Below, piece after piece: positions 52,527 to 61,590 of a DNA stretch of 61,694 nucleotides. The first letter of the stretch is position 1. Each line of letters opens with the position of its first letter. A program made the translations under genes and the position numbers. Source of the stretch: Acidimicrobiales bacterium (GTDB taxonomy: Bacteria; Actinomycetota; Acidimicrobiia; Acidimicrobiales; SZUA-35); the NCBI GenBank assembly GCA_020630065.1, contig JAHDCC010000006.1, forward strand, positions 1 through 61,694. The letters run 5' to 3'. Under the pieces are notes generated by a model. That model had not been told where the DNA came from. It saw nothing but the letters and a program-made list of their open reading frames with translations, and made no database searches.

Positions 52527-53448
52527 TATACCCATCTTCACGCTGTTGATACCGACTTACACTCCCATTTGCCCAATATGCATCTTTAGGTACCCTGGCT
52601 ATAACCTCTTATACCCGTAGCCCGATTCCTGCATCTTCAGGTGGCCGTTTTTGGTGTTTCGTTAGTCCCACCCAGTGGGCGACAACCTAACCCTTCTACC
52701 GCTATCCGTTTACCTGTTTTATACGTGATTAGCCCCAAGAGCCACCTAACTAGCCACGTTTACACGTGAATATACCCAAATCTTTCTAGTTGATACCCGT
52801 TCATACCCGGATCCGCCACATAGGACCCTCCCAGTGTTCTCCTACGCGAGTGAAGTCCACGCGCCTCTTCGGGCATCATCTTTTTGCCTGAAAGTCTGCA
52901 ATCACCCACCCGGCAACACCAGAAGGCACGACGCTTGAGACGACCGCTGGAGACGGGGCGGCCCTGTTGGCGGTCGACGTCTTGCGTCCTTCATACCCCC
53001 ATCAGAACCATTTCATACCCAAATATTATTTATATACACCCAATATGAACCTATAGCTACCTGACTACTACTTGTTCTTGCCCACAATTCAACCAAACAT
53101 GCACAAGATATACCTTTTCCATCTGAACTTATACCCGAAACCGTTGGCTTGACTTAGAGAACACGAGCCAGCGGGAACCCGACAGCAAAGCCGAGTAGGA
53201 AAAGAGCGGCAAAGCTAACCGCCCTCCGCTGCACCACGTCTGGCAATGGCTCAACCATCCGCCACCTATAAATGGTTCGAGTAACCGACGGGGCAACAAT
53301 CGACCACCGGACCCAATCCAGGGTCATCCCCAGGACGGCTTATCCAGTCATCACCAGGTCACCCTATTTATACCCAATCATCACCATTTAATACGCAATC
53401 ACCCATCAAACCGTCCCACATAATCACCATCTATGCAGGCAATACCCC
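52527..53448 (+). repeat. Series of (T/C)ATACCC(A/G) motifs, candidate centromere-like array
   Basis: Near-identical octamers, all in plus orientation: 52527 TATACCCA, 52610 TATACCCG, 52771 TATACCCA, 52792 GATACCCG, 52802 CATACCCG, 52992 CATACCCC, 53014 CATACCCA, 53130 TATACCCG, 53369 TATACCCA and 53441 AATACCCC. Weaker variants occur (for example 52717, 53032, 53109, 53390). Reverse-orientation copies occur beyond parB at 54427 and 54807. An octamer is expected about once per 65 kb, so this is strong enrichment. The spacing is irregular. Binding by the RHH partner is hypothesis. Confidence 0.7.
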
Positions 53449-53464
53449 CGTTTCACGTGAAACA
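53449..53464. promoter_or_regulatory. parS site
   Basis: CGTTTCACGTGAAACA matches the 16-bp chromosomal parS consensus TGTTTCACGTGAAACA at 15 of 16 positions. It lies 88 bp beyond the parB stop. It is the loading site for the ParB CTPase clamp. Confidence 0.93.
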
Positions 53465-53517
53465 AGGCCTTTGTTACACACCCTCTACCCACAAGAGATC
53501 ATCAGTTAATCACAGCA

Positions 53518-53526
53518 TTATCCACA
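53518..53526 (+). promoter_or_regulatory. Perfect DnaA box
   Basis: TTATCCACA, an exact consensus DnaA-binding site, 54 bp from parS and 25 bp from the parB stop codon. One of the few exact boxes noticed in the window. Confidence 0.7.
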
Positions 53527-53551
53527 AACTGTGGGGAGTCGTAAACGGGTT

Positions 53552-54343
53552 CTAGATAAGTTCCTGAAAGATTCGATCAAGGTCTTCGAGGTCAGCGAAC
53601 TCGATTACAAGACGACCAGGACCTTGCTGGGGCATATTGGCTGAAACCCTGGTCGACAGTCTGTCACCCAATAGATTTTCGACCTCCAACAGACCTGGAT
53701 CAGTGGATTGTTGGGGTTTAACGGTGCTCTTTTTGCCACGGGGGGCGTCCAAATCGGCGATATAACGCTTTACTACCCGCTCCAACGCCCGAACACTAAG
53801 GGCCTCTACAATCGCCCTTTCAGCAAGCAATTGACGGCTGTGAGGGTCTGGTAGGCTGAGCAACGCCCGAGCATGCCCGGCAGAAAGCTCGCCATCGACC
53901 AGAAGCCGCTGGATTGAGGTGGGTAGTTGAAATAGACGCAACGCATTGGCTACTGCTGGTCGACTTTTTCCCACCCGTACAGCGACTTCATCTGATGTCA
54001 AGCCAAAGTCGTCCACAAGACGCTGATAGGCAGCCGCTTCTTCCATCGGATTCAGATCAGATCGATGCAGATTTTCGACCACGGCCTGTTCTAGCGATTC
54101 TCGATCGTCGATTTCGCGTATAACTACTGGCACTTCGTCTAACCCAGCTAACTGAGCGGCCCTCCAGCGTCGTTCCCCCGCAATCAGCTCAAATGAAGTC
54201 GAGTTAAGCGGGCGGACCAAGATTGGCTGGAGCACGCCTAATTCGGCGATCGAGTCTGACAATCCCAGTAACGCTTCTTGATCAAAGCGTTTACGGGGCT
54301 GAAGTCGGTTGGGAATTATTGAGTCAGCTTGAACGTATTTCAA
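53552..54343 (-). CDS. parB: Chromosome partitioning protein ParB
   Basis: A 263-residue ParB. The N-terminal CTP-binding domain has 'PNRLQPRKRF', 'LGVLQPILVRP' and the 'GERRWRAAQLAG' motif; 'ENLHRSDLNPMEEAAAYQRL' and the HTH 'LTSDEVAVRVGKSRPAVANALRLFQLP' follow; the C-terminal dimerisation region ends the protein. It lacks the usual Arg/Gly-rich ParA-activating N-terminal extension seen in most ParB proteins, because the frame is closed just upstream of the TTG at 54343. It is separated from parA by 565 bp rather than overlapping it. Confidence 0.95.
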   Translation of the reverse strand: MKYVQADSIIPNRLQPRKRFDQEALLGLSDSIAELGVLQPILVRPLNSTSFELIAGERRWRAAQLAGLDEVPVVIREIDDRESLEQAVVENLHRSDLNPMEEAAAYQRLVDDFGLTSDEVAVRVGKSRPAVANALRLFQLPTSIQRLLVDGELSAGHARALLSLPDPHSRQLLAERAIVEALSVRALERVVKRYIADLDAPRGKKSTVKPQQSTDPGLLEVENLLGDRLSTRVSANMPQQGPGRLVIEFADLEDLDRIFQELI

Positions 54344-54908
54344 GCGTTCAGATTACCCGACGACCACAAGTCCACGCATTTTGGGGGTACGAACAGGTTA
54401 TAGATGAGTATATATAGAATCTATATTGGGTATGAATGGTTATATAAATGACTTATTTAGGTATATTCACGTACATATAGGGCTCACGGGACACGCAGCC
54501 CAGCAGCTAGCACATCGGCTTCGGCCCAGAACCCCAACAACACAGCAAAGGCCGAAGAGTAAACGTTGCCTCAATCACTGAGCGGAGCTTTTAGGTCGGG
54601 CCAAGAATAGAAATTCACTCGCCAAGATCCAAGCATGAGATATAGCAATAACCCTTCGCCAAGGACCACTTTGATTCGGTACGAGTCTGCACCAGCCGGC
54701 ACATTGTTCAGCCCGACTGACTTTCATTAGTCAAACCAGTTAGAACGTCCGACATCATTCAGGTGTGGCAGTTAAGGCCACAGACCAAGCCCAGCTTGGT
54801 CACAATTGGGTATAAACAGTTACAAAAAGGAAGTACAGGGGTTTGTTAGGGTCATAATCCCTGGCAGATTTGGGTAAAGGTAGGTATGAGGCGGGAACTA
54901 TCGGGTAT
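54344..54908. other. Non-coding interval between parB and parA
   Basis: No gene seen on either strand. It contains the dyad ATATAGA-A-TCTATAT near 54410-54424, reverse-orientation copies of the array octamer (TGGGTATG 54427-54434, TGGGTATA 54807-54814), weaker TGGGTAAA and AGGTATGA variants near 54871-54889, and a long-loop CTTCGGCC/GGCCGAAG pair. It must hold the parB promoter (TATATACT-like -10 on the minus strand near 54408). Confidence 0.6.
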
Positions 54909-55727
54909 CTAGTCGCCCGGTTTACCTGCAACCTCAACCGCTAAATCTCGATAGGCCAACGCTCCCCGAGAAGCAGCGTCAAAGACCGTAATTGGCTGAC
55001 CGAAACTCGGGGCCTCTGATAAGCGCACCGTACGAGGTATAACGGTGTCGCAGACAAGTTCGCCAAAGTGAGCTCGAACCTCATCTGAAACCTGACTCGC
55101 CAGATTCGTTCGAGCATCGAACATAACAAGAACAATGTGAGACAGATGAAGCTCCGAGTTCAAGTTACGTTGTACAAGATCGACATTTCGTAAAAGTTGG
55201 CCTAACCCTTCCAGCGCATAATATTCACACTGGATAGGAACGAGAACTTCTTGTGCGGCAGCAAGAGCGTTAACCGTCAGAAGTCCTAACGACGGTGGAC
55301 AATCGATAAACACAATGTCGTAGTCGTCTCGAACTGTGCCGATCGCATTCTTCAGCCGCATCTCGCGGCTGAACGCTGGCACCAGCTCTATTTCCGCGCC
55401 AGCTAAGTCAAGATTTGCTGGAGCGATGAATAGGTTCTTGACCGCCGCCGCTTCAATAGCCTCTTCGAGTGGAACATCTTGAAGCAAAACATCGTATAAC
55501 GAGGTTTTCAGAGTCCGGGGGTTAAGACCAAGCCCTGTGCTAGCGTTACCTTGCGGATCGAGGTCCACAATTAGAACCCGGTGACCAAGCTCGGCCGCCG
55601 CAGCTCCTAGATTTACAGCAGTCGTGGTTTTACCAACGCCACCCTTCTGATTAGCGACAGCGAGGATCCGACAATCTGATTCTTCGCTCTTCGCTTTACT
55701 GGGGGCATCCTCTTTCGATTTAGCCAA
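54909..55727 (-). CDS. parA: Chromosome partitioning ATPase ParA (Soj)
   Basis: A 272-residue ParA with a canonical deviant Walker A 'NQKGGVGKTTTAVNLG', 'LIVDLDPQGNAS', 'IVFIDCPPSLGLLTVNAL' and 'QCEYYALEGL'. ATP-dependent nucleoid binding moves ParB-parS complexes. The TTG start at 55727 has TAGGAG six bases upstream and follows a short basic/acidic N-terminal tail. It lies downstream of rsmG in the usual order. Confidence 0.96.
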   Translation of the reverse strand: MAKSKEDAPSKAKSEESDCRILAVANQKGGVGKTTTAVNLGAAAAELGHRVLIVDLDPQGNASTGLGLNPRTLKTSLYDVLLQDVPLEEAIEAAAVKNLFIAPANLDLAGAEIELVPAFSREMRLKNAIGTVRDDYDIVFIDCPPSLGLLTVNALAAAQEVLVPIQCEYYALEGLGQLLRNVDLVQRNLNSELHLSHIVLVMFDARTNLASQVSDEVRAHFGELVCDTVIPRTVRLSEAPSFGQPITVFDAASRGALAYRDLAVEVAGKPGD

Positions 55728-55901
55728 CGATTACTCCTACTTCGGCCACGGCGCTGACTCACGAGTGTCTCGTCAGTAAGCCTCGAGGCCAATGTTAGCT
55801 GACAACAACCAACTTTGAGACAATAAAGGGCCGATCCATATTGTGGTTATTGGTTTGCGATGATGCCTACAACTTGCCCATGTTGATACAAGCTAGGCGA
55901 A

Positions 55902-56507
55902 TTAAAACAGCGGTTTCTTCGATGCCGCCTTAGGCTTTCGAGGTAACCGGTCGGGAATGTCACCCACCCGTTCGAAGATGGCTATTCGATCGGCTGCGGA
56001 ATGTTGAACAACCCCATACGACAAAAGGGTGGCATCGTCTGGCCATTGTCGTTCGTTCGGAGGTTCACTCACAACAAAACGGCCCCCTAACGACAACAGT
56101 CCAATCGCACATTCGAAGGTCCACGCAGGAGGACCAAACCCTCGAGCGGTCACCGCAGAAAATTTACCTCGATAGTTGTCGTCTTGTCCAAGCTCCTCAG
56201 CGCGAGCCCTTTTTACCACAACCCGATCTTGCAAACCAAGTTCACAAACCGCCCACACCAAAAATGAACAGCGACGCTGGGAAGTATCCACCAGCGTCGC
56301 GCTCAATTGTTCATTAGCCAGAAGTAGCGGGAGTGCGGGAACCCCACCCCCTGACCCAATGTCAGCCAAGTTGCTATTGTCCTCAGCCAGACCTGCGGCA
56401 AACCTCGCCGCGTGATCAATGTGAGTTTCAATATCTCCAGGCCCTAAGAAGCCAACCGATTGTGCTCTGGTTAGAACAGCCAGTAACGAATTATTATTCG
56501 GACTCAT
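55902..56507 (-). CDS. rsmG: 16S rRNA (guanine(527)-N7)-methyltransferase RsmG
   Basis: About 201 residues from ATG 56507, which lies inside the end of jag (14-base overlap). SAM-binding motif 'NLADIGSGGGVPALPLLL', then 'LVDTSQRRCSFLVWAV' and 'FSAVTARGFGPPAWTFECA'. Slightly shorter than many RsmG proteins (about 205-240). Modifies the 530 loop of 16S rRNA. A longer frame to 56588 is in jag sequence and is not used. Confidence 0.93.
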   Translation of the reverse strand: MSPNNNSLLAVLTRAQSVGFLGPGDIETHIDHAARFAAGLAEDNSNLADIGSGGGVPALPLLLANEQLSATLVDTSQRRCSFLVWAVCELGLQDRVVVKRARAEELGQDDNYRGKFSAVTARGFGPPAWTFECAIGLLSLGGRFVVSEPPNERQWPDDATLLSYGVVQHSAADRIAIFERVGDIPDRLPRKPKAASKKPLF

Positions 56508-57387
56508 CCACGTCTTTAGGTACCGCAACTGGGACCACGACAACTCGTCGTCGTGGTTCGTCACCAACAGAACGGGTTTCGACGCCATCGACTTCCATCA
56601 AGGCGTTATGGATAACTTTGCGGTCACTTGAGTTCATTGGTTCAAGTTCGACGTCGGCGCTTTCGGTTGCCGCTCGGTCTGCTGCCTTGATAGCAAACAC
56701 TTCGAGTGCTTCGTTACGACGAAGACGATAGCCGCCTACATCGACTGCGATCCGAACAGAGCTAGGAACAGTGCGCTGGGCAGACATCCGGCTTAGTTCT
56801 TGTATAGCGTCAAGTGTTCGCCCTTTAGGTCCAACAAGGAGACCATGTTGGCCTTTGATGGTTGCGACTACGCTGTTGTCTTCTACCTCGTCGACTTCAA
56901 CGTCGCCGTCGAATCCAAATGCGGTAGAGAGCCCGGATAGGAAACCGGTGAGGTGTTCAGAAACCTCTTCGAGGCTGGACTCTGGAACGTCTCGTTCGGT
57001 CCGGTTCTGACGCGGACCGCGCCCCTTGCCTCGGTTACGTTGCGAACGGCCCTTAGATCCTTGACCGTTGCTCTTTGATTCTTCGGGCTTAGCTTTCTGC
57101 TGGCGACCTGAAGACGGTTTACGGTTTCGACCGTTCTTGTTTGACGAACTATTTCCTCGTCGTTTGTCATTTCGTCGACGACGTCCGTTGCTTGACTCTT
57201 TAGTCTCGTTCTCTAATGGCTTTACTCGAGCCTTTACTCGAGCGGAGCCTCGAACCCGGCCGAAGAGGCCTTGCTTTGGTTCTTCGACGACAACTATTTC
57301 GGCTTCAGCTTGGTCTACACCAAGGTTGTCCAGAGCTAAATCAATAGCCTCGGGAACCGACTTTGCGGTTGTGCTTACCCATTCCAC
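56494..57387 (-). CDS. jag: Jag/KhpB RNA-binding protein
   Basis: A 297-residue protein with the N-terminal Jag_N domain ('MEWVSTTAKSVPEAIDLALDNLGVDQAEAEIVVVEEPKQGLFG'-like start, residues 1-50), a very basic Arg/Lys/Asn/Ser-rich linker (about 58-130), a KH domain ('LLVGPKGRTLDAIQELSRM') and an R3H domain ('MNSSDRKVIHNALMEVDGVETRSVGDEPRRRVVV'). It lies directly after yidC. The linker is longer and more charged than in most KhpB proteins. Confidence 0.95.
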   Translation of the reverse strand: MEWVSTTAKSVPEAIDLALDNLGVDQAEAEIVVVEEPKQGLFGRVRGSARVKARVKPLENETKESSNGRRRRNDKRRGNSSSNKNGRNRKPSSGRQQKAKPEESKSNGQGSKGRSQRNRGKGRGPRQNRTERDVPESSLEEVSEHLTGFLSGLSTAFGFDGDVEVDEVEDNSVVATIKGQHGLLVGPKGRTLDAIQELSRMSAQRTVPSSVRIAVDVGGYRLRRNEALEVFAIKAADRAATESADVELEPMNSSDRKVIHNALMEVDGVETRSVGDEPRRRVVVVPVAVPKDVDESE

Positions 57388-57394
57388 GTTTGTA

Positions 57395-58546
57395 TTACCT
57401 CTTCCGCTTCTTACGAGCCGCTGGTGACTTTGTGCCTTTGGGTGTTACTCGACCATTTGCCGAGTGTTTGCCATTAGCGCGGCTCTTCTGTGCTTTCGAT
57501 TTTTGTTGGCGACGATCAGCCCAAGCTTGATTGCGATCTTTTTTGCCAGACGATTCGTCAGAATCGCTTGTTCCGTTTGAACTCTTCGACTTTTCTTTCT
57601 TTCCGCTGACCTTTTTCTTAGGCTTTTTCTTAGGCTTTTTGTTAGCGGATTTGTCTTCTTCGGAATCGTCCGTGACCTTTGAATCTTGTATGGCCGACGC
57701 TGCTCGTTTACCAATTGACTCTTCCCCTCGGTAGAAGGAGCGAGTTATGTAAGCTTGCTGGCCGATTCGAAATAGACTTGACGTCGCTTGGTACAACATG
57801 AGAGCAGCTGGGAATAGGAATCCCCACACGCCTGACATCAGCGGCATGACTTTCATCAGCTGTTGCTGCATTGGGTTTCCGACTAGCGGTGCACCGTCTC
57901 GTCGAGCTGAGATCTGGCGCTGTTGATAATAGCTCCCTGCGACTACGACCAGAATTAGAAGAATGTAAGGTATCGCTTCAAACGGGTTGCGTTGGAAGAC
58001 GTCTCCAGCTCGAACAGCTAAGTCGAACGGGCCGAATGGCATTTCGTCAGAGTTGACCAGCTTTTCGTAGATTTCGGAGTCTTGGGGTACCCATTTAGGG
58101 TTGAAGTTGCTGGGCTTTAGTGAATCGCCGCCATTGGCGGAGCGAGCCGCGTCGGCTACACCAAAAAAGGGTGACTCACTGTTACGGGTAGTTAGACCGA
58201 TAAAGATTCGGTACAAGACCAAGAACACTGGCAATTGAGCGAGAATAGGAAGGCAGCCGCCAACCGGGTTGATGCCTTTCTCGCGGTAGAGAGCCATGGT
58301 CTCTTGGTTAAGCATCTGCTTGTCGTCTTTGTATTTCTTTTGCAGTGCCTTGAGTTCAGGTTGAACGAATTGCATAGCAATCGTTGAACGAGTGGCCTTC
58401 AATGTAAGCGGCATGAGGACCAGCATTACGGCGAGGGTCAGAAGGACGATCGAAATGCCGTAGGAGCCACCGACCACGGGAAGTTCAAAGAAAAAGGCGA
58501 GTAGCCTCGCTATTGCTTCAAAGATCGGGTCAAATATGTCAAACAT
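57395..58546 (-). CDS. yidC: Membrane protein insertase YidC
   Basis: A 383-residue Oxa1/YidC-family insertase of the short, Gram-positive-type layout without the large periplasmic domain. Conserved parts: 'YGISIVLLTLAVMLVLMPLTLKATRS' with the hydrophilic-groove Arg, 'QPELKALQKKYKDDKQMLNQETMALYREKGINPVGGCLP', and later TMs. The C-terminal ~100 residues are a very basic cytoplasmic tail ('KKPKKKPKKKVSGKKEK') that could contact the ribosome. Adjacent to yidD and rnpA as usual. Confidence 0.95.
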   Translation of the reverse strand: MFDIFDPIFEAIARLLAFFFELPVVGGSYGISIVLLTLAVMLVLMPLTLKATRSTIAMQFVQPELKALQKKYKDDKQMLNQETMALYREKGINPVGGCLPILAQLPVFLVLYRIFIGLTTRNSESPFFGVADAARSANGGDSLKPSNFNPKWVPQDSEIYEKLVNSDEMPFGPFDLAVRAGDVFQRNPFEAIPYILLILVVVAGSYYQQRQISARRDGAPLVGNPMQQQLMKVMPLMSGVWGFLFPAALMLYQATSSLFRIGQQAYITRSFYRGEESIGKRAASAIQDSKVTDDSEEDKSANKKPKKKPKKKVSGKKEKSKSSNGTSDSDESSGKKDRNQAWADRRQQKSKAQKSRANGKHSANGRVTPKGTKSPAARKKRKR

Positions 58547-58798
58547 CTATTTCTCCGGTACGGGGTCAAGACCTGAGGAACCAAACGGGTGGCATCGTAG
58601 AAGTCTCTTTATGGACAACCAGGTTCCCTTGGCCGCACCATAGGTTACTATCGCTTCGCTGGCGTAGTGGGAACAGGTCGGAACGTATCGGCATCGTGGC
58701 GCTCGAAGTGGTGCCGTGTGGTGATAGGCCGAAAGTAATTTCAGAAGAACTGCTTTACTCAACTGAACGCCCCTTTGGTTTCGAGGGCGGTTAAGCAC
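58547..58798 (-). CDS. yidD: Membrane protein insertion efficiency factor YidD
   Basis: An 83-residue YidD with '[20 protein letters not shown]' and '[17 protein letters not shown]', the diagnostic cysteine-containing motifs. It abuts yidC and its 5' end overlaps rnpA by 40 bases. Confidence 0.95.
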   Translation of the reverse strand: MLNRPRNQRGVQLSKAVLLKLLSAYHHTAPLRAPRCRYVPTCSHYASEAIVTYGAAKGTWLSIKRLLRCHPFGSSGLDPVPEK

Positions 58799-59118
58799 GA
58801 GCGGGTGCAGCTCAGCAGTTCATGGAACGACTGCTGGTTGATAGATGGTTTAGCCATTAGCAGAAAAGCGCTTCCAGCAGGCAGGCCGTTGGAGTCAGAG
58901 CAGACTTCGGTAAACGATGCACGCATACGTCTCCGGGCCCGGTTTCGTTGAACAGCGTTACCGAAACGCCTATTCAACGCAAACGCAAGCTGAACAGGGG
59001 GCTCGGCCGGTTCTGTATCAACTCGAGTAAAAACCATCTGAAGAGGTCCAGAACGAACACGCACACCCGCCGACCTAAAAGCCGAAAAGGTAGCCTTGCT
59101 CTGCACAGGGCCAATCAC
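58759..59118 (-). CDS. rnpA: Ribonuclease P protein component
   Basis: A 119-residue basic protein with the RNA-binding signature '[20 protein letters not shown]'. It assists RNase P RNA in tRNA 5' maturation. Its GTG start at 59118 overlaps the rpmH stop codon (GTGA), and its 3' end overlaps yidD. Confidence 0.95.
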   Translation of the reverse strand: MIGPVQSKATFSAFRSAGVRVRSGPLQMVFTRVDTEPAEPPVQLAFALNRRFGNAVQRNRARRRMRASFTEVCSDSNGLPAGSAFLLMAKPSINQQSFHELLSCTRSCLTALETKGAFS

Positions 59119-59249
59119 GCACTTAGGCGTTTGCGCCCTTTAAGTCGACGAGATCGAAGTACTGCTCGACCAGCTCGAGTGGATGACCGTAGGCGGAACC
59201 CATGCTTGCGGGCTCGTTTGCGGGTGTTCGGTTGAAATGTGCGCTTCAC
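59115..59249 (-). CDS. rpmH: 50S ribosomal protein L34
   Basis: A 44-residue protein: GTG start at 59249 with GGAG six bases upstream, beginning '[19 protein letters not shown]' and ending '[10 protein letters not shown]'. This is textbook L34. First gene of the rpmH-rnpA-yidD-yidC-jag-rsmG cluster, divergent from dnaA. Confidence 0.97.
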   Translation of the reverse strand: MKRTFQPNTRKRARKHGFRLRSSTRAGRAVLRSRRLKGRKRLSA

Positions 59250-59792
59250 AGCTTTCTCCTTCGAGCTCTATGCTCGAACCTATCTTCAATGGGCCTGTGG
59301 GGTTGACCACGATTTGCCGGGCCCGACCCTATCCAACAGAGATTGGCGGCGGACGGGGGGATCCATCGTGGCTAGCTTCGCAGCGTGGCCGACCTTTAAA
59401 GGGTACGGCGTCGTTGTTATAAGAACAACAAACCTTGCTGGGTTGGCGCTATCGTCATCGCCCTGTCAAGGGACATCGTCTTGGCTGCGTTGAGTAGTCT
59501 GTCGCGGTTACACAGGGATGACTTGTGGCGATGACGGGTAGTTCATAAGCCGTTAACTCGACGTTGTCCATGAAGTCTCCACAAACTTTTCCACAGCCGC
59601 GTGGGGACATTTTGTTAGTCCTGCTAACGTCAAAGTACTGATCCCTCAGTATTGGAGCTGCCAACGGCCCCTAGTTAATGGCTTTTGGCGTATTCTTCTG
59701 CTGGGTTCACTACTTAACCGAAGGCCACTTTTCCGGCCCCCAACTGTGGGAAACTCTGTGGAAAGTGGGGAGAAAGTGCATGTGGGGCGTTT
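59250..59792. other. rpmH-dnaA intergenic region, part of the origin area
   Basis: No gene seen. It contains near-consensus DnaA boxes: TCTCCACAA (59576-59584), TTTTCCACA (59587-59595), and reverse copies TGTGGGAAA (59745-59753) and TGTGGAAAG (59757-59765). It holds the divergent promoters of rpmH and dnaA. Compared with the TTATCCACA consensus each box has one or more mismatches. Confidence 0.55.
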
Positions 59793-61244
59793 ATGTTGAC
59801 AAGTGAGCAGTTGTGGTCAGAGGCCTCGAAGCTGCTACGAAGTCAAGTTTCTGATGGCGTCTGGCAAAGCACTTTTTCACAAGCTGTTCCCGTTGACTTA
59901 TCCGCAGATCAGTTTGTTCTGGGACTTCCCAACGGAATTGTTCGAGAGAAAGTCGATGGCCGGTATCGTCCGCTAGTCGAGGATGCGGTGGCCGAAGCTG
60001 CCGGTCGAAAAGTTGCCGTCACTTTTAAGCTGGCCTTGCCGACACTGTTCGACGATGATGGGCTTGAACCAGCTGCTGTACCAGCACAAACTCCGGTAGA
60101 ACCCGCCCAAACCGTGCAGCCGGTTACCTCTCAAGAGCACAATCCGTACCAACCACCGACTAGTCCACAGCCTGATCCCCAACCTGGACAGTCCCGGCAG
60201 CCAGCTGATCATTCGCGACGGTACACGTTTGAAACCTTTGTGATCGGTCCTTCTAACCGGTTCGCCCACGCCGCAGCGTTGTCGGTTGCTGAACGACCCG
60301 GTGGATCATACAACCCCCTCTTTATATATGGCAGCGCCGGGTTGGGGAAAACCCACGTACTTCGAGCTATAGAACACTTTATTAACGACGTATATCCTCG
60401 GCTTAAAGTTCTCTACGTTTCAACTGAAACGTTTTTGAACGAATTTGTTGACTCGATCAAGAACTCTTCCGGCAACGATTTTAAACGTCGCTACCGCCAA
60501 ATCGATGTGCTGTTAGTCGATGACATTCAGTTCATCGCCAACAAAGACTCGCTCCAAGAAGAACTTTTCCACACGTTCAACGATTTATATGGGTCAAATC
60601 GTCAGATCGTGCTGTCGTCAGATCGCCCTCCTGATGCGATACCAACCTTAGAAGACCGCTTAAAAAGCCGGTTTATGATGGGATTACTGACCGACATTCA
60701 GCCGCCCGATATCGAAACCCGAATGGCGATTCTGAGCAAAAAAGCCGATAACGAGAGCATCAATTTGCCTAACGATGTTTCCGAATTTATCGCCAGCAAC
60801 ATCACCAGCAACATTCGTGAGTTAGAGGGGGCCCTCAATAAGGTCACCGCTTTTGCGAATCTCAACAATGAGCCAATGACAACCCAAACCGCGGAGCGAG
60901 TTCTCGGTGACTTCATTGCTGATCGCCAGCCTCGACCTATAACGACCGAAATGATCCTTCTCGCCACAGAGGACCAATTCGGTTTCCCTCGCGAAGAACT
61001 CATTGGCAAATCACGACGTAGGCCGTTAGTCATCGCCCGACAAGTAGCTATGTATGTAACTCGTGAGCTAACAGATTTGAGTTTTCCTCTGATCGCTAGA
61101 GAATTCGGCGGTCGGGATCACACCACCGTCATGCATGCATGTGACAAGATTGGGGCCCTTATGAAAGAACGTTCCCAAATTTACAACGACGTTATGCGGC
61201 TCGAAAAGACTGTTCGCTCCGAAGCTCAGTCCGGCGAACGGTGA
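59793..61244 (+). CDS. dnaA: Chromosomal replication initiator protein DnaA
   Basis: A 483-residue DnaA. Domain I ('MLTSEQLWSEASKLLRSQVSDGVWQSTFSQAVPVDL'-type start), a Pro/Gln-rich domain II (about 90-145), the AAA+ domain III with Walker A 'GSAGLGKTHVLRAI' and Walker B 'VLLVDDIQFIANKDSLQEELF', and domain IV with the signature 'REFGGRDHTTVMHACDKI'. ATG 59793 follows a GTGGGG stretch. Domain II is short relative to many actinobacterial DnaA proteins. Confidence 0.98.
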   Translation: MLTSEQLWSEASKLLRSQVSDGVWQSTFSQAVPVDLSADQFVLGLPNGIVREKVDGRYRPLVEDAVAEAAGRKVAVTFKLALPTLFDDDGLEPAAVPAQTPVEPAQTVQPVTSQEHNPYQPPTSPQPDPQPGQSRQPADHSRRYTFETFVIGPSNRFAHAAALSVAERPGGSYNPLFIYGSAGLGKTHVLRAIEHFINDVYPRLKVLYVSTETFLNEFVDSIKNSSGNDFKRRYRQIDVLLVDDIQFIANKDSLQEELFHTFNDLYGSNRQIVLSSDRPPDAIPTLEDRLKSRFMMGLLTDIQPPDIETRMAILSKKADNESINLPNDVSEFIASNITSNIRELEGALNKVTAFANLNNEPMTTQTAERVLGDFIADRQPRPITTEMILLATEDQFGFPREELIGKSRRRPLVIARQVAMYVTRELTDLSFPLIAREFGGRDHTTVMHACDKIGALMKERSQIYNDVMRLEKTVRSEAQSGER

Positions 61245-61590
61245 CTGCCACTAGCCAACATGCAGGGACTCACAGCCCTGAACTCCTAGGAGGGTTAGCA
61301 AATATATTTCCCCATTCGCTAGGCTCCTAGTGGACAACTATGTGAACTACCTGTGGGTTCGCTGTTACTGTGATTGTGTACAGGTCTCGATCCACGGTGG
61401 ATAGAGGCCAAACAATCCCCAAGTGGTCCGTTGGTTCGTTGGTTGGTTGAGGGAAACGCTAAATGCCTATGGAAAGAAATTCGTGCTCTGACCTGGTGTA
61501 ATTCCATGTCTTCCACATTCCACAGGCCCTACTACTGATACTGCTTTATTTAAGTTAAGACTGATAGAAGATGAACACAGAGGAGATCAC
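61245..61590. other. dnaA-dnaN intergenic region, likely oriC
   Basis: No gene seen. In most actinobacteria oriC lies here. Box-like sequences: AGTGGACAA (61329-61337, one mismatch from TGTGGACAA), TCTTCCACA and ATTCCACA (about 61509-61524). An AT-rich stretch around 61541-61575 (CTTTATTTAAGTTAAG) could be the unwinding element. No exact TTATCCACA was found. Confidence 0.5.

Larger units (their letters stand above)
52521..53551. other. 1-kb non-coding region between the two partition systems
   Basis: No convincing reading frame on either strand. It contains the (T/C)ATACCC(A/G) motif series, an ATCACC-containing cluster (about 53348-53430), parS and a perfect DnaA box. The composition is low in G on the plus strand. 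No tRNA or rRNA is recognised. Confidence 0.7.

Noticed and set aside
52757-52772. Second parS site near TTTACACGTGAATA
   Set aside because: Only about 10 of 16 positions match the consensus; palindrome symmetry is broken.
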